DNA from: Anaerolineae bacterium | GTDB lineage: Bacteria; Chloroflexota; Anaerolineae; Anaerolineales; Villigracilaceae | Length of the DNA: 10,201 nt | Assembly (NCBI GenBank): GCA_003484265.1 | Contig: DNDO01000174.1 | Coordinates: forward strand, 1-10,201 | Direction: 5' to 3' | Shown: one piece after another, positions 1 to 5,992 of the stretch | How positions within the stretch are numbered: the first letter of the stretch is position 1 | Layout of the letters: each line of letters opens with the position of its first letter | The notes under the pieces: generated by a model | The model's input: only the letters and a program-made list of their open reading frames with translations | What the model was told of the DNA's origin: nothing | Database searches by the model: none | Made by a program: the position numbers and the translations under genes

Positions 1-825
1 CGACGGCTTGAAACCCGATAGCATGACCAATCCCATATTGACCGGGTCAACCGTCGGCGTGACAGCTGCGGCAATGATGGATATGATCACGACTGCCAAC
101 CTCCATTGTTGAGCCAGCACAGCGGGTTTGACAAATCCAATGGCTGTGAGGATATAAATGATCAGTGGGAATTCAAAGAACAGACCGATCCACAACATCA
201 GCCCGGTTACAAATTTAAAGTACTCGCGTGCCGACCAAAACTCGGCGATCTGTGTGAACCCTCCTAAAAAGGGTAGAGCCGCAGGGAGTAATATGAAGAA
301 GGTGAACGCCATGCCTGTGACAAACAAAATTGTTGCCAGCGGGATGCCCACCAGACCCATTTTCTTTTCGCGCGGTCTGAGCCCCGGCGCTACGAACAGC
401 CAGATCTCAAAGGCAATGTACGGAAGCATGATCGCGATACCGCTCATCAATGACACGCGCATAAAGACGCCGATCTCCTCCGTCACCTCGATGGCTTGCA
501 GGCTTTCAAGCCCGCCAATGGGAAAGGATAGATAAGCCATCAGCGGCACTGTGTATCTGAATGAAATACCAATGCCTACGATCAACGCGATCACAGACCT
601 TAACAGGTGTCTGCGGAAGACGTCAAATTCCTGCCATAGATGCTGGCGCACGCTTGCATCGCTGATGACGCCTGCCACAACATCCATCATAGGGTTCTCT
701 TCCGGTACATCGTTTAGAAATTTGTGTGCCTTTTTAACTGCGTAAAACGGAAATGTGAAGATCCGATATACGAGCACAAAAGGAAAAGTAACGATCTTCC
801 AGAGTGTTTTGAAGAACTTATTCAT
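1..825 (-). CDS. tatC: Sec-independent protein translocase TatC (3' end cut by window edge)
   Basis: This is the polytopic core of the twin-arginine translocase, which binds RR signal peptides and exports folded proteins. My translation reads 275 codons from ATG at 825 to the window edge without a stop, so the C-terminus is missing. Family marks seen include IEVTEEIGVFMRV (after the first membrane helix), FEIWLFVAPGL followed by REKK, FEFP, and TPTVDPVNMG near the visible end. The start overlaps the tatB stop by 8 bases, which suggests translational coupling. About 54 residues precede the region matching the E. coli N-terminus and contain an imperfect IVTFPF/IFTFPF repeat. An internal start at Met46 or Met47 (ATG at 690 or 687), behind a GGAAGAG, is possible. 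The usual ELRKR motif reads VFRRH here. Family assignment is secure; the start is less so. Confidence 0.95.
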   Translation of the reverse strand, partial: MNKFFKTLWKIVTFPFVLVYRIFTFPFYAVKKAHKFLNDVPEENPMMDVVAGVISDASVRQHLWQEFDVFRRHLLRSVIALIVGIGISFRYTVPLMAYLSFPIGGLESLQAIEVTEEIGVFMRVSLMSGIAIMLPYIAFEIWLFVAPGLRPREKKMGLVGIPLATILFVTGMAFTFFILLPAALPFLGGFTQIAEFWSAREYFKFVTGLMLWIGLFFEFPLIIYILTAIGFVKPAVLAQQWRLAVVIISIIAAAVTPTVDPVNMGLVMLSGFKPS

Positions 826-1237
826 TTTTCGGCGTATCAGCTTTGTCTTGAGGGGATGTTTTTTCGGAGGGAGGCAGGATCGTATTCTCAGGCTCTTTGG
901 ATGGAGTCAGGTCGGGGCCTGGTTGTGAAGCGCCGGGACGGGAATCCGTCGAGACGGAACGCGGAGGTGTCGTCGGTTTTTTTATATCCATACCCTCTTT
1001 AATATCTTTGTTGAATTTTGCCAGTTCATCGTTTGCATCCCGCATCATGCGCGCCGGCAGGTTCCTTAGTTCGCTGGATGTTCTCTGGAAGACCTTCCAG
1101 CCGTCCGATGTGACGACGTCGCGCATCCATTTGCCGATGGTCCTGCCTGCCTTTTGCATGTCCTTGGGTCCCAAAAAGATGAGAGCGATGATGATGACAA
1201 ATAGGAGTTCTGAAACGCCGATCCCGAGAATTTCCAT
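818..1237 (-). CDS. tatB: Twin-arginine translocase subunit TatA/TatB family (TatB-like)
   Basis: This 139-residue protein is a single-pass partner of TatC. Residues 9-22 form the membrane helix (SELLFVIIIALIFL), with a conserved polar Glu10 near its start. The hinge is Gly23-Pro24, as in TatB, where TatA normally has Phe-Gly. An amphipathic basic helix follows at about 25-45, then a charged region. The tail from about residue 88 is rich in Pro, Ser and Thr and probably disordered. It starts 9 bases after nusB stops and overlaps tatC by 8 bases. Only one TatA/B-type gene is visible, so it may act as TatA, TatB or both. The hinge and the tatC linkage favour TatB; the symbol is tentative. Confidence 0.88.
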   Translation of the reverse strand: MEILGIGVSELLFVIIIALIFLGPKDMQKAGRTIGKWMRDVVTSDGWKVFQRTSSELRNLPARMMRDANDELAKFNKDIKEGMDIKKPTTPPRSVSTDSRPGASQPGPDLTPSKEPENTILPPSEKTSPQDKADTPKNE

Positions 1238-1246
1238 TTACGTTTA

Positions 1247-1678
1247 TTAAGCCTTCTGCAAATACTGTTTGATCTCATGCTGGTGGTCGGCGAGACTGCC
1301 AAGCACACCGTTGACGAAGCGCGGCGCGGAATCGGAGCCGTAATGCTTTGCGAGTTCCACCGCCTCGTTAATCGCGACCTTGATTGGTGTATCGTGAGAG
1401 ACTGCAAATTCCCAACACGCCATGCGCAGGATGTTGCGGTCTATCGCAGCGACCTGGTCGAAAGGCCATTCAGGCGCGTATTTTGCGATCGTATTATCAA
1501 GCTCGGTTGTAAGTGGGAGGATGCCGAATATGATCTGGTGCGCAAATTCGGAAAGTTCGGCGGAAAGCGGAGACTCCTCCAGTCGCGATTTGAAAACTTC
1601 GCCCGGAGGGTGGTTTGCCATATCCACTTCGTAAAGTACCTGCAGGGCAAGCGCGCGCGCCCTGGTGCGGGGTTTCAT
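1247..1678 (-). CDS. nusB: Transcription antitermination factor NusB
   Basis: NusB (143 residues, usual length) is an all-helical RNA-binding protein. It joins NusE/S10 on boxA RNA to support antitermination, chiefly on rRNA operons. The sequence opens with RTRARALALQVLYEVD, matching the family's arginine-rich first helix. It carries AAIDRNILRMACWEF in the middle and the C-terminal signature PIKVAINEAVELAKHYG followed by RFVNGVLGSL. The start ATG overlaps the stop of the upstream Asp23 gene by one base (TAATG), a typical coupling arrangement. The tatB gene follows after 9 bases. Family knowledge supports the asp23-nusB adjacency, which is also seen in Firmicutes. Confidence 0.97.
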   Translation of the reverse strand: MKPRTRARALALQVLYEVDMANHPPGEVFKSRLEESPLSAELSEFAHQIIFGILPLTTELDNTIAKYAPEWPFDQVAAIDRNILRMACWEFAVSHDTPIKVAINEAVELAKHYGSDSAPRFVNGVLGSLADHQHEIKQYLQKA

Positions 1679-2031
1679 TAGGACTGTGCCTCTTCTCCGT
1701 CGTAATCAATGTCTTCGATATGAATGTCTATGCCGCCCACGTCCATACCGATCATCTCCTGAATGGAACGGGCGACCTGGCGTTGAATGTTGCGGCTTAC
1801 CTCGCGGATGTTTACATCTTCCTTTAAAACGAGATACAGATCTGCAACAACAACGTTATCCTCGACTTCGATCCGTACGCCGTCATGGACTCCGCGTTTG
1901 AAGAGCCGGTTCACGCCGCCGGTGACGTTTGCCATGCGGCTGACGCCATCCACGCTCAACGCGGATAGTCGCGCAATGTTGACGAGCACATCCGGTGCGA
2001 CGGTGGTTTTTCCTGTTTTGTGTTCTGCCAT
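1678..2031 (-). CDS. Asp23/Gls24 family envelope-associated protein (YqhY-like)
   Basis: This 117-residue protein matches the Asp23/Gls24 (DUF322) family. It has an early VAPDVLVNIARLSALSVDGV stretch, a central DGVRIEVEDNVVVADLYLVL strand region, and the helix REVSRNIQRQVARSIQEMIG leading to the final VGGIDIHIEDI strand. Members are small, mostly cytosolic or membrane-associated proteins linked to envelope stress. In Bacillus subtilis the nusB-neighbouring paralogue YqhY sits in an operon with accB and accC and affects acetyl-CoA carboxylase. Here it follows fabG by 60 bases and overlaps nusB by one base. A GAGG Shine-Dalgarno lies 8 bases before the ATG. The family call is firm; the exact role is unknown. 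Confidence 0.93.
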   Translation of the reverse strand: MAEHKTGKTTVAPDVLVNIARLSALSVDGVSRMANVTGGVNRLFKRGVHDGVRIEVEDNVVVADLYLVLKEDVNIREVSRNIQRQVARSIQEMIGMDVGGIDIHIEDIDYDGEEAQS

Positions 2032-2045
2032 ATCTTGATCCTCAT

Positions 2046-2073
2046 AGAGACTAAAGACTTGCGGATAGTCTCT
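2046..2073 (-). promoter_or_regulatory. Perfect 8-bp hairpin in the fabG-asp23 spacer
   Basis: The arms AGAGACTA (2046-2053) and TAGTCTCT (2066-2073) pair perfectly around a 12-base loop. On the transcribed strand the hairpin ends just before the GAGG ribosome-binding site of the Asp23 gene. No T-run follows, so it is not an obvious terminator. It could be an mRNA processing or stability element, or a translational modulator. This is inferred from symmetry only. Confidence 0.35.
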
Positions 2074-2090
2074 GCTCGCTAGTTTCTGAT

Positions 2091-2849
2091 TTACATCATC
2101 GCCATGCCGCCGTCAACGCCCAGCACCTGACCGGTGATGAATGCAGCCTGGTCTGATGCGAGAAAGGCAACCGCGTATGCAACCTCTTCGGGTTTCGCCT
2201 TGCGCCCTAATGGGACAAGTTTTAGCGCAGCTTCCAATGTTTCTGGAGACATGGCATCGAGTATCTCTGTATCCACAAATCCCGGAGCGATGGCATTGAC
2301 CGTAATATTGCGTGCCGCGACCTCACGCGCCAGCGACTTTGTGAAGGCGATCTGACCGCCCTTTGAAGCGGAATAGTTAACCTGCCCTGGGTTGCCCATC
2401 TGTCCGGCAACCGATGCCATGTTAATGACGCGGCCCGTGCGTTTGCGCATCATGTGTTTCACGGCGGCTTTCGAGCAGTTGAATGTCGATTTTAGGTTGG
2501 TCTCGATAACCGAATCCCAGTCCGATTCTGACATCATCATAATGAGCGTGTCTCGCGTGATGCCGGCGTTGTTGACGAGGATCGTCAAATCGCCGAACGT
2601 TTCGACTGCGAATTTTATCAGCCCTTCTGCCTGTTTGAAGTCTGATACGTCTGCTTGAAAAGCTGCGGCTTTACCGCCTGCTTCTTCGATCTTTTTTACC
2701 ACGCTGTTCGCGGCGTCCGGTGAAGAGTTGTAGTTCACGACCACAGCCGCACCGCGCGCAGCAAGTTCGATGGCAACAGCTGCCCCAATGCCGCGCGAAC
2801 CGCCGGTGATAATGGCAACCTTGTTTTCAAGCGATAAAGTATCAGTCAT
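2091..2849 (-). CDS. fabG: 3-oxoacyl-[acyl-carrier-protein] reductase FabG
   Basis: This 252-residue classical short-chain dehydrogenase reduces 3-oxoacyl-ACP with NADPH in type II fatty acid synthesis. The cofactor motif TGGSRGIG is at residues 15-22 and NNAG at 93-96. The catalytic tetrad is visible as Asn118 (ETNLKS), Ser146, Tyr159 and Lys163 in the YSASK context. The PGFVDTE segment and the C-terminal GVDGGMAM also match FabG. A GAGGAG ribosome-binding site precedes the ATG. A perfect TATAAT box at 2875-2870 suggests that a transcription unit starts here and runs on into asp23, nusB, tatB and tatC. The substrate range of SDR proteins is broad, so another acyl-type reductase remains possible, but the fit to FabG is very good. 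Confidence 0.93.
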   Translation of the reverse strand: MTDTLSLENKVAIITGGSRGIGAAVAIELAARGAAVVVNYNSSPDAANSVVKKIEEAGGKAAAFQADVSDFKQAEGLIKFAVETFGDLTILVNNAGITRDTLIMMMSESDWDSVIETNLKSTFNCSKAAVKHMMRKRTGRVINMASVAGQMGNPGQVNYSASKGGQIAFTKSLAREVAARNITVNAIAPGFVDTEILDAMSPETLEAALKLVPLGRKAKPEEVAYAVAFLASDQAAFITGQVLGVDGGMAMM

Positions 2850-2869
2850 ATTTATTCTCCTCGTGCGGG

Positions 2870-2875
2870 ATTATA
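2870..2875 (-). promoter_or_regulatory. Probable -10 box of the fabG transcription unit
   Basis: A perfect TATAAT on the minus strand lies 20 bases before the fabG ATG, followed by GAGGAG. No good TTGACA match exists at the expected -35 distance. Transcription would start around 2863, giving a leader of about 14 bases. Confidence 0.55.
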
Positions 2876-2880
2876 CATCA

Positions 2881-2917
2881 TCACGCTGGGACATAGATGA
2901 CGTAGGGCACAGCGTGA
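2881..2917. promoter_or_regulatory. 8-bp inverted repeat upstream of the fabG -10 box (possible operator)
   Basis: The arms TCACGCTG (2881-2888) and CAGCGTGA (2910-2917) are perfect complements separated by 21 bases. The near arm ends 5 bases from the TATAAT box, so the pair spans the -35 region of the fabG promoter. It could be a repressor or activator site. It could also be a weak hairpin behind the DUF1461 gene, though no T-run follows. Confidence 0.35.
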
Positions 2918-2956
2918 CCCTTGCTAATTAAGCCATTAAGTGTCCCGCATTGCCCT

Positions 2957-3634
2957 TTATGTTTCACCTTGTGATCTCAGTCCCAATCCCAATCCAACTC
3001 CGCCTCCCAGCGCAATGATCGCTGCAAACAGGAATGCATCCTGCCAGAAGCGCAGAGGGAAGAGACGAATAAGCGTGTCGGAATATAAGAACAACCATGT
3101 GTCACCTTCAAAAAAAAGACCGTGGAAACCCACAAAGAAATTCCAAAAGACGTTTGGATTAATCGAAATACCGATCACGACGATCAGACCGATTACCCCA
3201 GCCACCCCAACCATCAACCAGCCTCCCCGCCTCAATCCTTGACGATAAGCCTGCGTCCAGCCCCCGCGCCAGGACCAAATTCCAAGCATGGTGATCAGGG
3301 CGAGTGAGATATACCAAATATTCAGCGCGCTCAATGTGACAACTTTGACATCCTCCATGTGACTCAACTCTCTTTCATTATAGAGCGGACTGCCGTCATC
3401 GAAGACCAGATCGCCGAGATAGGAAATGTCAGCGTTGTTGACGAGATATTCCAATGCGTAAGGAGCCCAGCGCAACCGGTCCTCAGTTGAGAAGCCATAT
3501 TCGTCGGGCGGAAAATAGGGCATGTTGTATTCAATTTTCAGGAAGGCGGGAGTTAACAATGCGCGCATTCCCAGCCCGATCAGGGCAAGAGGGACAAGTA
3601 TGGCGACGAGCCAGGATAGGATGTTCGATTTCAT
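2957..3634 (-). CDS. DUF1461 (TIGR01906-type) integral membrane protein
   Basis: This 225-residue membrane protein has predicted membrane helices near residues 5-24, 97-120, 138-158 and 200-219. The loop between helices one and two carries DUF1461 marks: FPPDEYGFSTEDRLRWA, then YNERELSHMEDVK. The later stretch GFHGLFFEGDTW followed by SDTLIRLFP and FWQDA is also characteristic. In some lactic acid bacteria relatives of this family (Lit) transfer an acyl chain on lipoproteins, but whether that applies here is unknown. I chose the ATG at 3634 because GGAG lies 4 bases ahead. A longer reading from 3688 would add residues encoded by a repeat-like palindrome. It lies 68 bases after the spermidine-synthase-like gene, on the same strand. 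Confidence 0.82.
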   Translation of the reverse strand: MKSNILSWLVAILVPLALIGLGMRALLTPAFLKIEYNMPYFPPDEYGFSTEDRLRWAPYALEYLVNNADISYLGDLVFDDGSPLYNERELSHMEDVKVVTLSALNIWYISLALITMLGIWSWRGGWTQAYRQGLRRGGWLMVGVAGVIGLIVVIGISINPNVFWNFFVGFHGLFFEGDTWLFLYSDTLIRLFPLRFWQDAFLFAAIIALGGGVGLGLGLRSQGET

Positions 3635-3649
3635 TTTGCTCCAGAAAAT

Positions 3650-3690
3650 CCATGTCATTCCGAGCTGCGGAGCGGCGGAGATTGACATGG
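3650..3690. repeat. Palindromic repeat-like element between two minus-strand genes
   Basis: The ends CCATGTCA (3650-3657) and TGACATGG (3683-3690) are perfect inverted copies around a GC-rich centre that itself holds a small TCCG/CGGA hairpin. The stretch GTCATTCCGAG matches GTCTTTGCGAG at 7333-7343 in 9 of 11 positions, and the reverse strand shares CAATCTCCG with 7366-7374. This resembles the short interspersed palindromes common in Chloroflexota intergenic DNA. Confidence 0.5.
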
Positions 3691-3702
3691 ATAATGTGAA
3701 TG

Positions 3703-5253
3703 TTATTGTAAATACTCGGTTCCTCCACCGAGGATGAAGCGGATGACCATGTCATTTACGATCCATTCGATGGGGGCGTGGTCGTCGGTGAAAACGGTTG
3801 TGGTTTCGTAGCCCGATTGTAATTTTGAAAAGGTCACCTGCATCGTGTGGATCAGCAACGGATCTACATTTGGGTCACTCGATAGCGCGACTAGATTTGC
3901 CGTAAAGTCTTCAGCCCTCGTTTCCTGTTTGGTGGCGAAGATCATTGTGTTGAGCGAGCCAGGAATATCGACTGTGTATATGGAAGGGAATACAGTAGCC
4001 ATCGTAGTTGCCAGTCCGTTGATCAGGCGGCGGTCACCGGGGACGGAGGCAGAGTTGATGGTCAGGACTCCATCGTCCGTCAGGTGTGATGCACAGATCT
4101 CGAAGAATTCCCGAGTTGTCATATGCGGAGGAATGTAGGGAGGGCGGTACGCATCCACGGCGATGATGTCATAGTTGTGATCGCTTCGTTCCAGGTTGAG
4201 GCGTCCATCGCCGATGATAATGTTTAAATTCGGTATGGTCATGCCGAAATATTTTTGCCCCACTTCCACAATCTTGGGGTCGAGTTCATAGCCGTCAATG
4301 GGAATATCGCCATAGACAGCGGTCATCTGGCGGGCGGTCGTGCCGGCGGCAAGACCGATGATGGCAACGCGTTTCACATCCGCAGGCTTTTTGTCCGCGT
4401 AAAAATAAGGGCTGGCGAGAAATTGATCCCAGGGACCGTCGTATTGCAGAGTCGTGGGATGGTAGATCGAGTGAACGCCCTGACCTTCGTTGAGACGCAG
4501 GATCGTGAAGCCGTTGACCTCTGCTACCTGGATATAGTTATACGCGGACTCGGTTTCGTATATTTGCCCCGAATTTTTTTTGAGCGCTTGATCTGATGCG
4601 AGGAACGCGATGATCAAGATCACGATTGGCATCCACATGAATTTAAACAGCTCGTTGCGATTTGCAAATTTACCCAAGCCCGCTAGTGCAACAGATAATA
4701 GAACGAGACTGAATAATAGAAACGTACGCGTGGTTCCAATGGCAGGGATGGTGACCAGCGTCGGCAGAAATGTGCCGATGAACGAGCCGAGCGTGGAGAT
4801 CGCGTAGATCTGCCCCGAGGTTTGCCCCGCGTGTGACGGGTCGTCTACGAGCAGGCGGATGGCAAAGGGGGAGATCGTGCCAAGCAGCGTAATAGGCACG
4901 ATGAACAGGACCAACACGGCGAAGAAGGATCCACCCAGGATACCGACCTGCAGGAACTCGAACGCGCTCGCCGCGGACCTGAGGACTGGTGTGGCGATAT
5001 AGGGGACAAGCCCCAGCGTGAACGCCGCCCACGCGAGGATGCGGTACATCGCGTATGGAGTCGGGTTTGCATCCGCCCATTTGCCGCCGAGGAAGTATCC
5101 GAACGTGAGGTAGATGAGGATCAAGCCGATGATGCTTGTCCAGACGATGTTACTCGTGCCGAACACATTGCCGATCAGGCGCCCGGCGGCGAGTTCAGCG
5201 GCGAGGGTCGTCATGCCTGAGATGAAAACGGTGAAGAGGATGTATTTTTTCAT
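3703..5253 (-). CDS. Membrane-fused spermidine-synthase-like (aminopropyltransferase-fold) protein
   Basis: This 516-residue protein has two parts. Residues 1 to about 222 hold roughly seven membrane helices of the MFS-like N-domain found in spermidine-synthase fusions. Residues about 235-505 form a Rossmann methyltransferase/aminopropyltransferase fold. The latter shows the SAM-type loop IIGLAAGTT (298-306), acidic YELDP (322-326), GDGR (348-351) and the C-terminal TDDHAPIE (489-496). The loop that in true SpeE reads D-S/T-S/T-D-P is DAYRPP (367-372), so one substrate-binding Asp is absent. Polyamine synthesis is therefore doubtful and the substrate unknown. A TATAAT box ends 7 bases before the ATG and no Shine-Dalgarno is present, so the mRNA may be leaderless. 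Confidence 0.85.
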   Translation of the reverse strand: MKKYILFTVFISGMTTLAAELAAGRLIGNVFGTSNIVWTSIIGLILIYLTFGYFLGGKWADANPTPYAMYRILAWAAFTLGLVPYIATPVLRSAASAFEFLQVGILGGSFFAVLVLFIVPITLLGTISPFAIRLLVDDPSHAGQTSGQIYAISTLGSFIGTFLPTLVTIPAIGTTRTFLLFSLVLLSVALAGLGKFANRNELFKFMWMPIVILIIAFLASDQALKKNSGQIYETESAYNYIQVAEVNGFTILRLNEGQGVHSIYHPTTLQYDGPWDQFLASPYFYADKKPADVKRVAIIGLAAGTTARQMTAVYGDIPIDGYELDPKIVEVGQKYFGMTIPNLNIIIGDGRLNLERSDHNYDIIAVDAYRPPYIPPHMTTREFFEICASHLTDDGVLTINSASVPGDRRLINGLATTMATVFPSIYTVDIPGSLNTMIFATKQETRAEDFTANLVALSSDPNVDPLLIHTMQVTFSKLQSGYETTTVFTDDHAPIEWIVNDMVIRFILGGGTEYLQ

Positions 5254-5260
5254 TGAAGAG

Positions 5261-5266
5261 ATTATA
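5261..5266 (-). promoter_or_regulatory. -10 box giving a likely leaderless mRNA for the spermidine-synthase-like gene
   Basis: TATAAT on the minus strand is followed by only 7 bases (CTCTTCA) before the ATG at 5253. A start site at the usual distance would fall at or next to the start codon. No clear -35 box is seen. Confidence 0.5.
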
Positions 5267-5336
5267 CCGTTGGGGAAGGTAATTGGTTATTGGTAAGCGG
5301 TTGTTTAAGACGAGAGATTGATGAGCGGGTGAGTGA

Positions 5337-5342
5337 TATACT
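5337..5342 (+). promoter_or_regulatory. Possible -10 box for the PaiB-like gene
   Basis: TATACT lies 20 bases before the ATG at 5363, with AAGGAG (5353-5358) between. No -35 match sits at a standard spacing; a TTGATG at 5318 is only 13 bases away. The call is weak and rests on position. This divergent 109-base spacer (5254-5362) must hold promoters for both flanking genes. Confidence 0.3.
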
Positions 5343-5362
5343 CCGAATATTCAAGGAGACTT

Positions 5363-5971
5363 ATGTATACGCCAAAACTTTATCGTGAAGAGGACCGAAC
5401 AAAGATCGTTGATTTTCTTCGTCAAAATGAATTTGCGACTCTGGTAACGTATGATGGTGAAAAGCCGACTGGCAGTCACTTGTTGATGGAAGTTGTCGAG
5501 GAAGCCGAGAATCTTTTTGTAAATGGTCACATGTCGAAGGCGAACCCGCAGTGGAAGACATTCGAGACGAATGACGAAGTGCTGGTCATCTTTCAGGGAC
5601 CACATACGTACATTTCGCCGACCTGGTACAACCACATCAACGTGCCGACATGGAATTATCAGGCGGTGCATGTGTATGGAAAGACGCGGATCGTGACCGA
5701 TACCAAAGAGACATACGAGATGCTCTCGCGACTGGTTTCCAGACACGAGGGCATCTCTTCATATCGGATGGAGACACTTCCGCAGGATTTTGTGGAAAAA
5801 GAAATGAAGGGAATTGTCGCATTTCAAGTCGAAGTTACGCATATCGAAGCGAATTACAAATTGAGCCAGAATCGAAGTGATGGTGATTATCACAATATCA
5901 TTTCGCAATTGAACGAGCGGGAGGATGAGATGTCCCGTGCGGTGTCGGAAGCGATGGAAAAGCAAAGATAG
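5363..5971 (+). CDS. PaiB-type FMN-binding split-barrel protein
   Basis: This 202-residue protein belongs to the FMN-binding negative transcriptional regulator (PaiB) branch of the pyridoxamine-5'-phosphate-oxidase-like split barrels. Shared marks are the opening MYTPKLY, the GHMSKANPQW segment (55-64), the core FQGPHTYISPTWY (77-89) with VPTWNYQAVHVYG (94-106), and KLSQNR (166-171). A long charged helix closes the protein. In Bacillus, PaiB is linked to sporulation and protease repression, but most homologues are uncharacterised flavin or heme binders, so a regulatory role is only inferred. The start at 5363 is chosen because AAGGAG lies 4 bases ahead and family members begin MYxP; a reading from 5333 would include the promoter region. 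Confidence 0.9.
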   Translation: MYTPKLYREEDRTKIVDFLRQNEFATLVTYDGEKPTGSHLLMEVVEEAENLFVNGHMSKANPQWKTFETNDEVLVIFQGPHTYISPTWYNHINVPTWNYQAVHVYGKTRIVTDTKETYEMLSRLVSRHEGISSYRMETLPQDFVEKEMKGIVAFQVEVTHIEANYKLSQNRSDGDYHNIISQLNEREDEMSRAVSEAMEKQR

Positions 5972-5973
5972 TA

Positions 5974-5982
5974 TGGTAAAAT
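5974..5982 (+). promoter_or_regulatory. Extended -10 box with start codon 10 bases downstream
   Basis: TGGTAAAAT is a good extended -10 element (TGn plus TAAAAT). The ATG at 5993 lies 10 bases after it, with no Shine-Dalgarno. The gene may have its own leaderless or nearly leaderless transcript despite sitting 21 bases behind the PaiB-like gene. Confidence 0.45.
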
Positions 5983-5992
5983 CCTGCCCGCT

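Noticed and set aside
158..535. Plus-strand open frame opposite tatC
   Set aside because: It is antisense to well-conserved TatC codons, has no family resemblance and no good ribosome-binding site.
1277..1681. 134-codon plus-strand open frame
   Set aside because: It lies fully opposite nusB, whose protein is unmistakable.
3635..3688. Longer N-terminus for the DUF1461 protein from ATG at 3688
   Set aside because: The added residues come from a repeat-like palindrome, and a GGAG site favours 3634.
4670..5080. 136-codon minus-strand open frame within the spermidine-synthase-like gene
   Set aside because: It is rich in Arg, His and Pro and has no hydrophobic or domain pattern, as expected of a shadow of a membrane-protein coding frame.
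5281..5300. Short ATTGGT direct repeats near the 5254-5362 spacer
   Set aside because: Two partial copies of six bases are too short to distinguish from chance, and nothing CRISPR-like follows.
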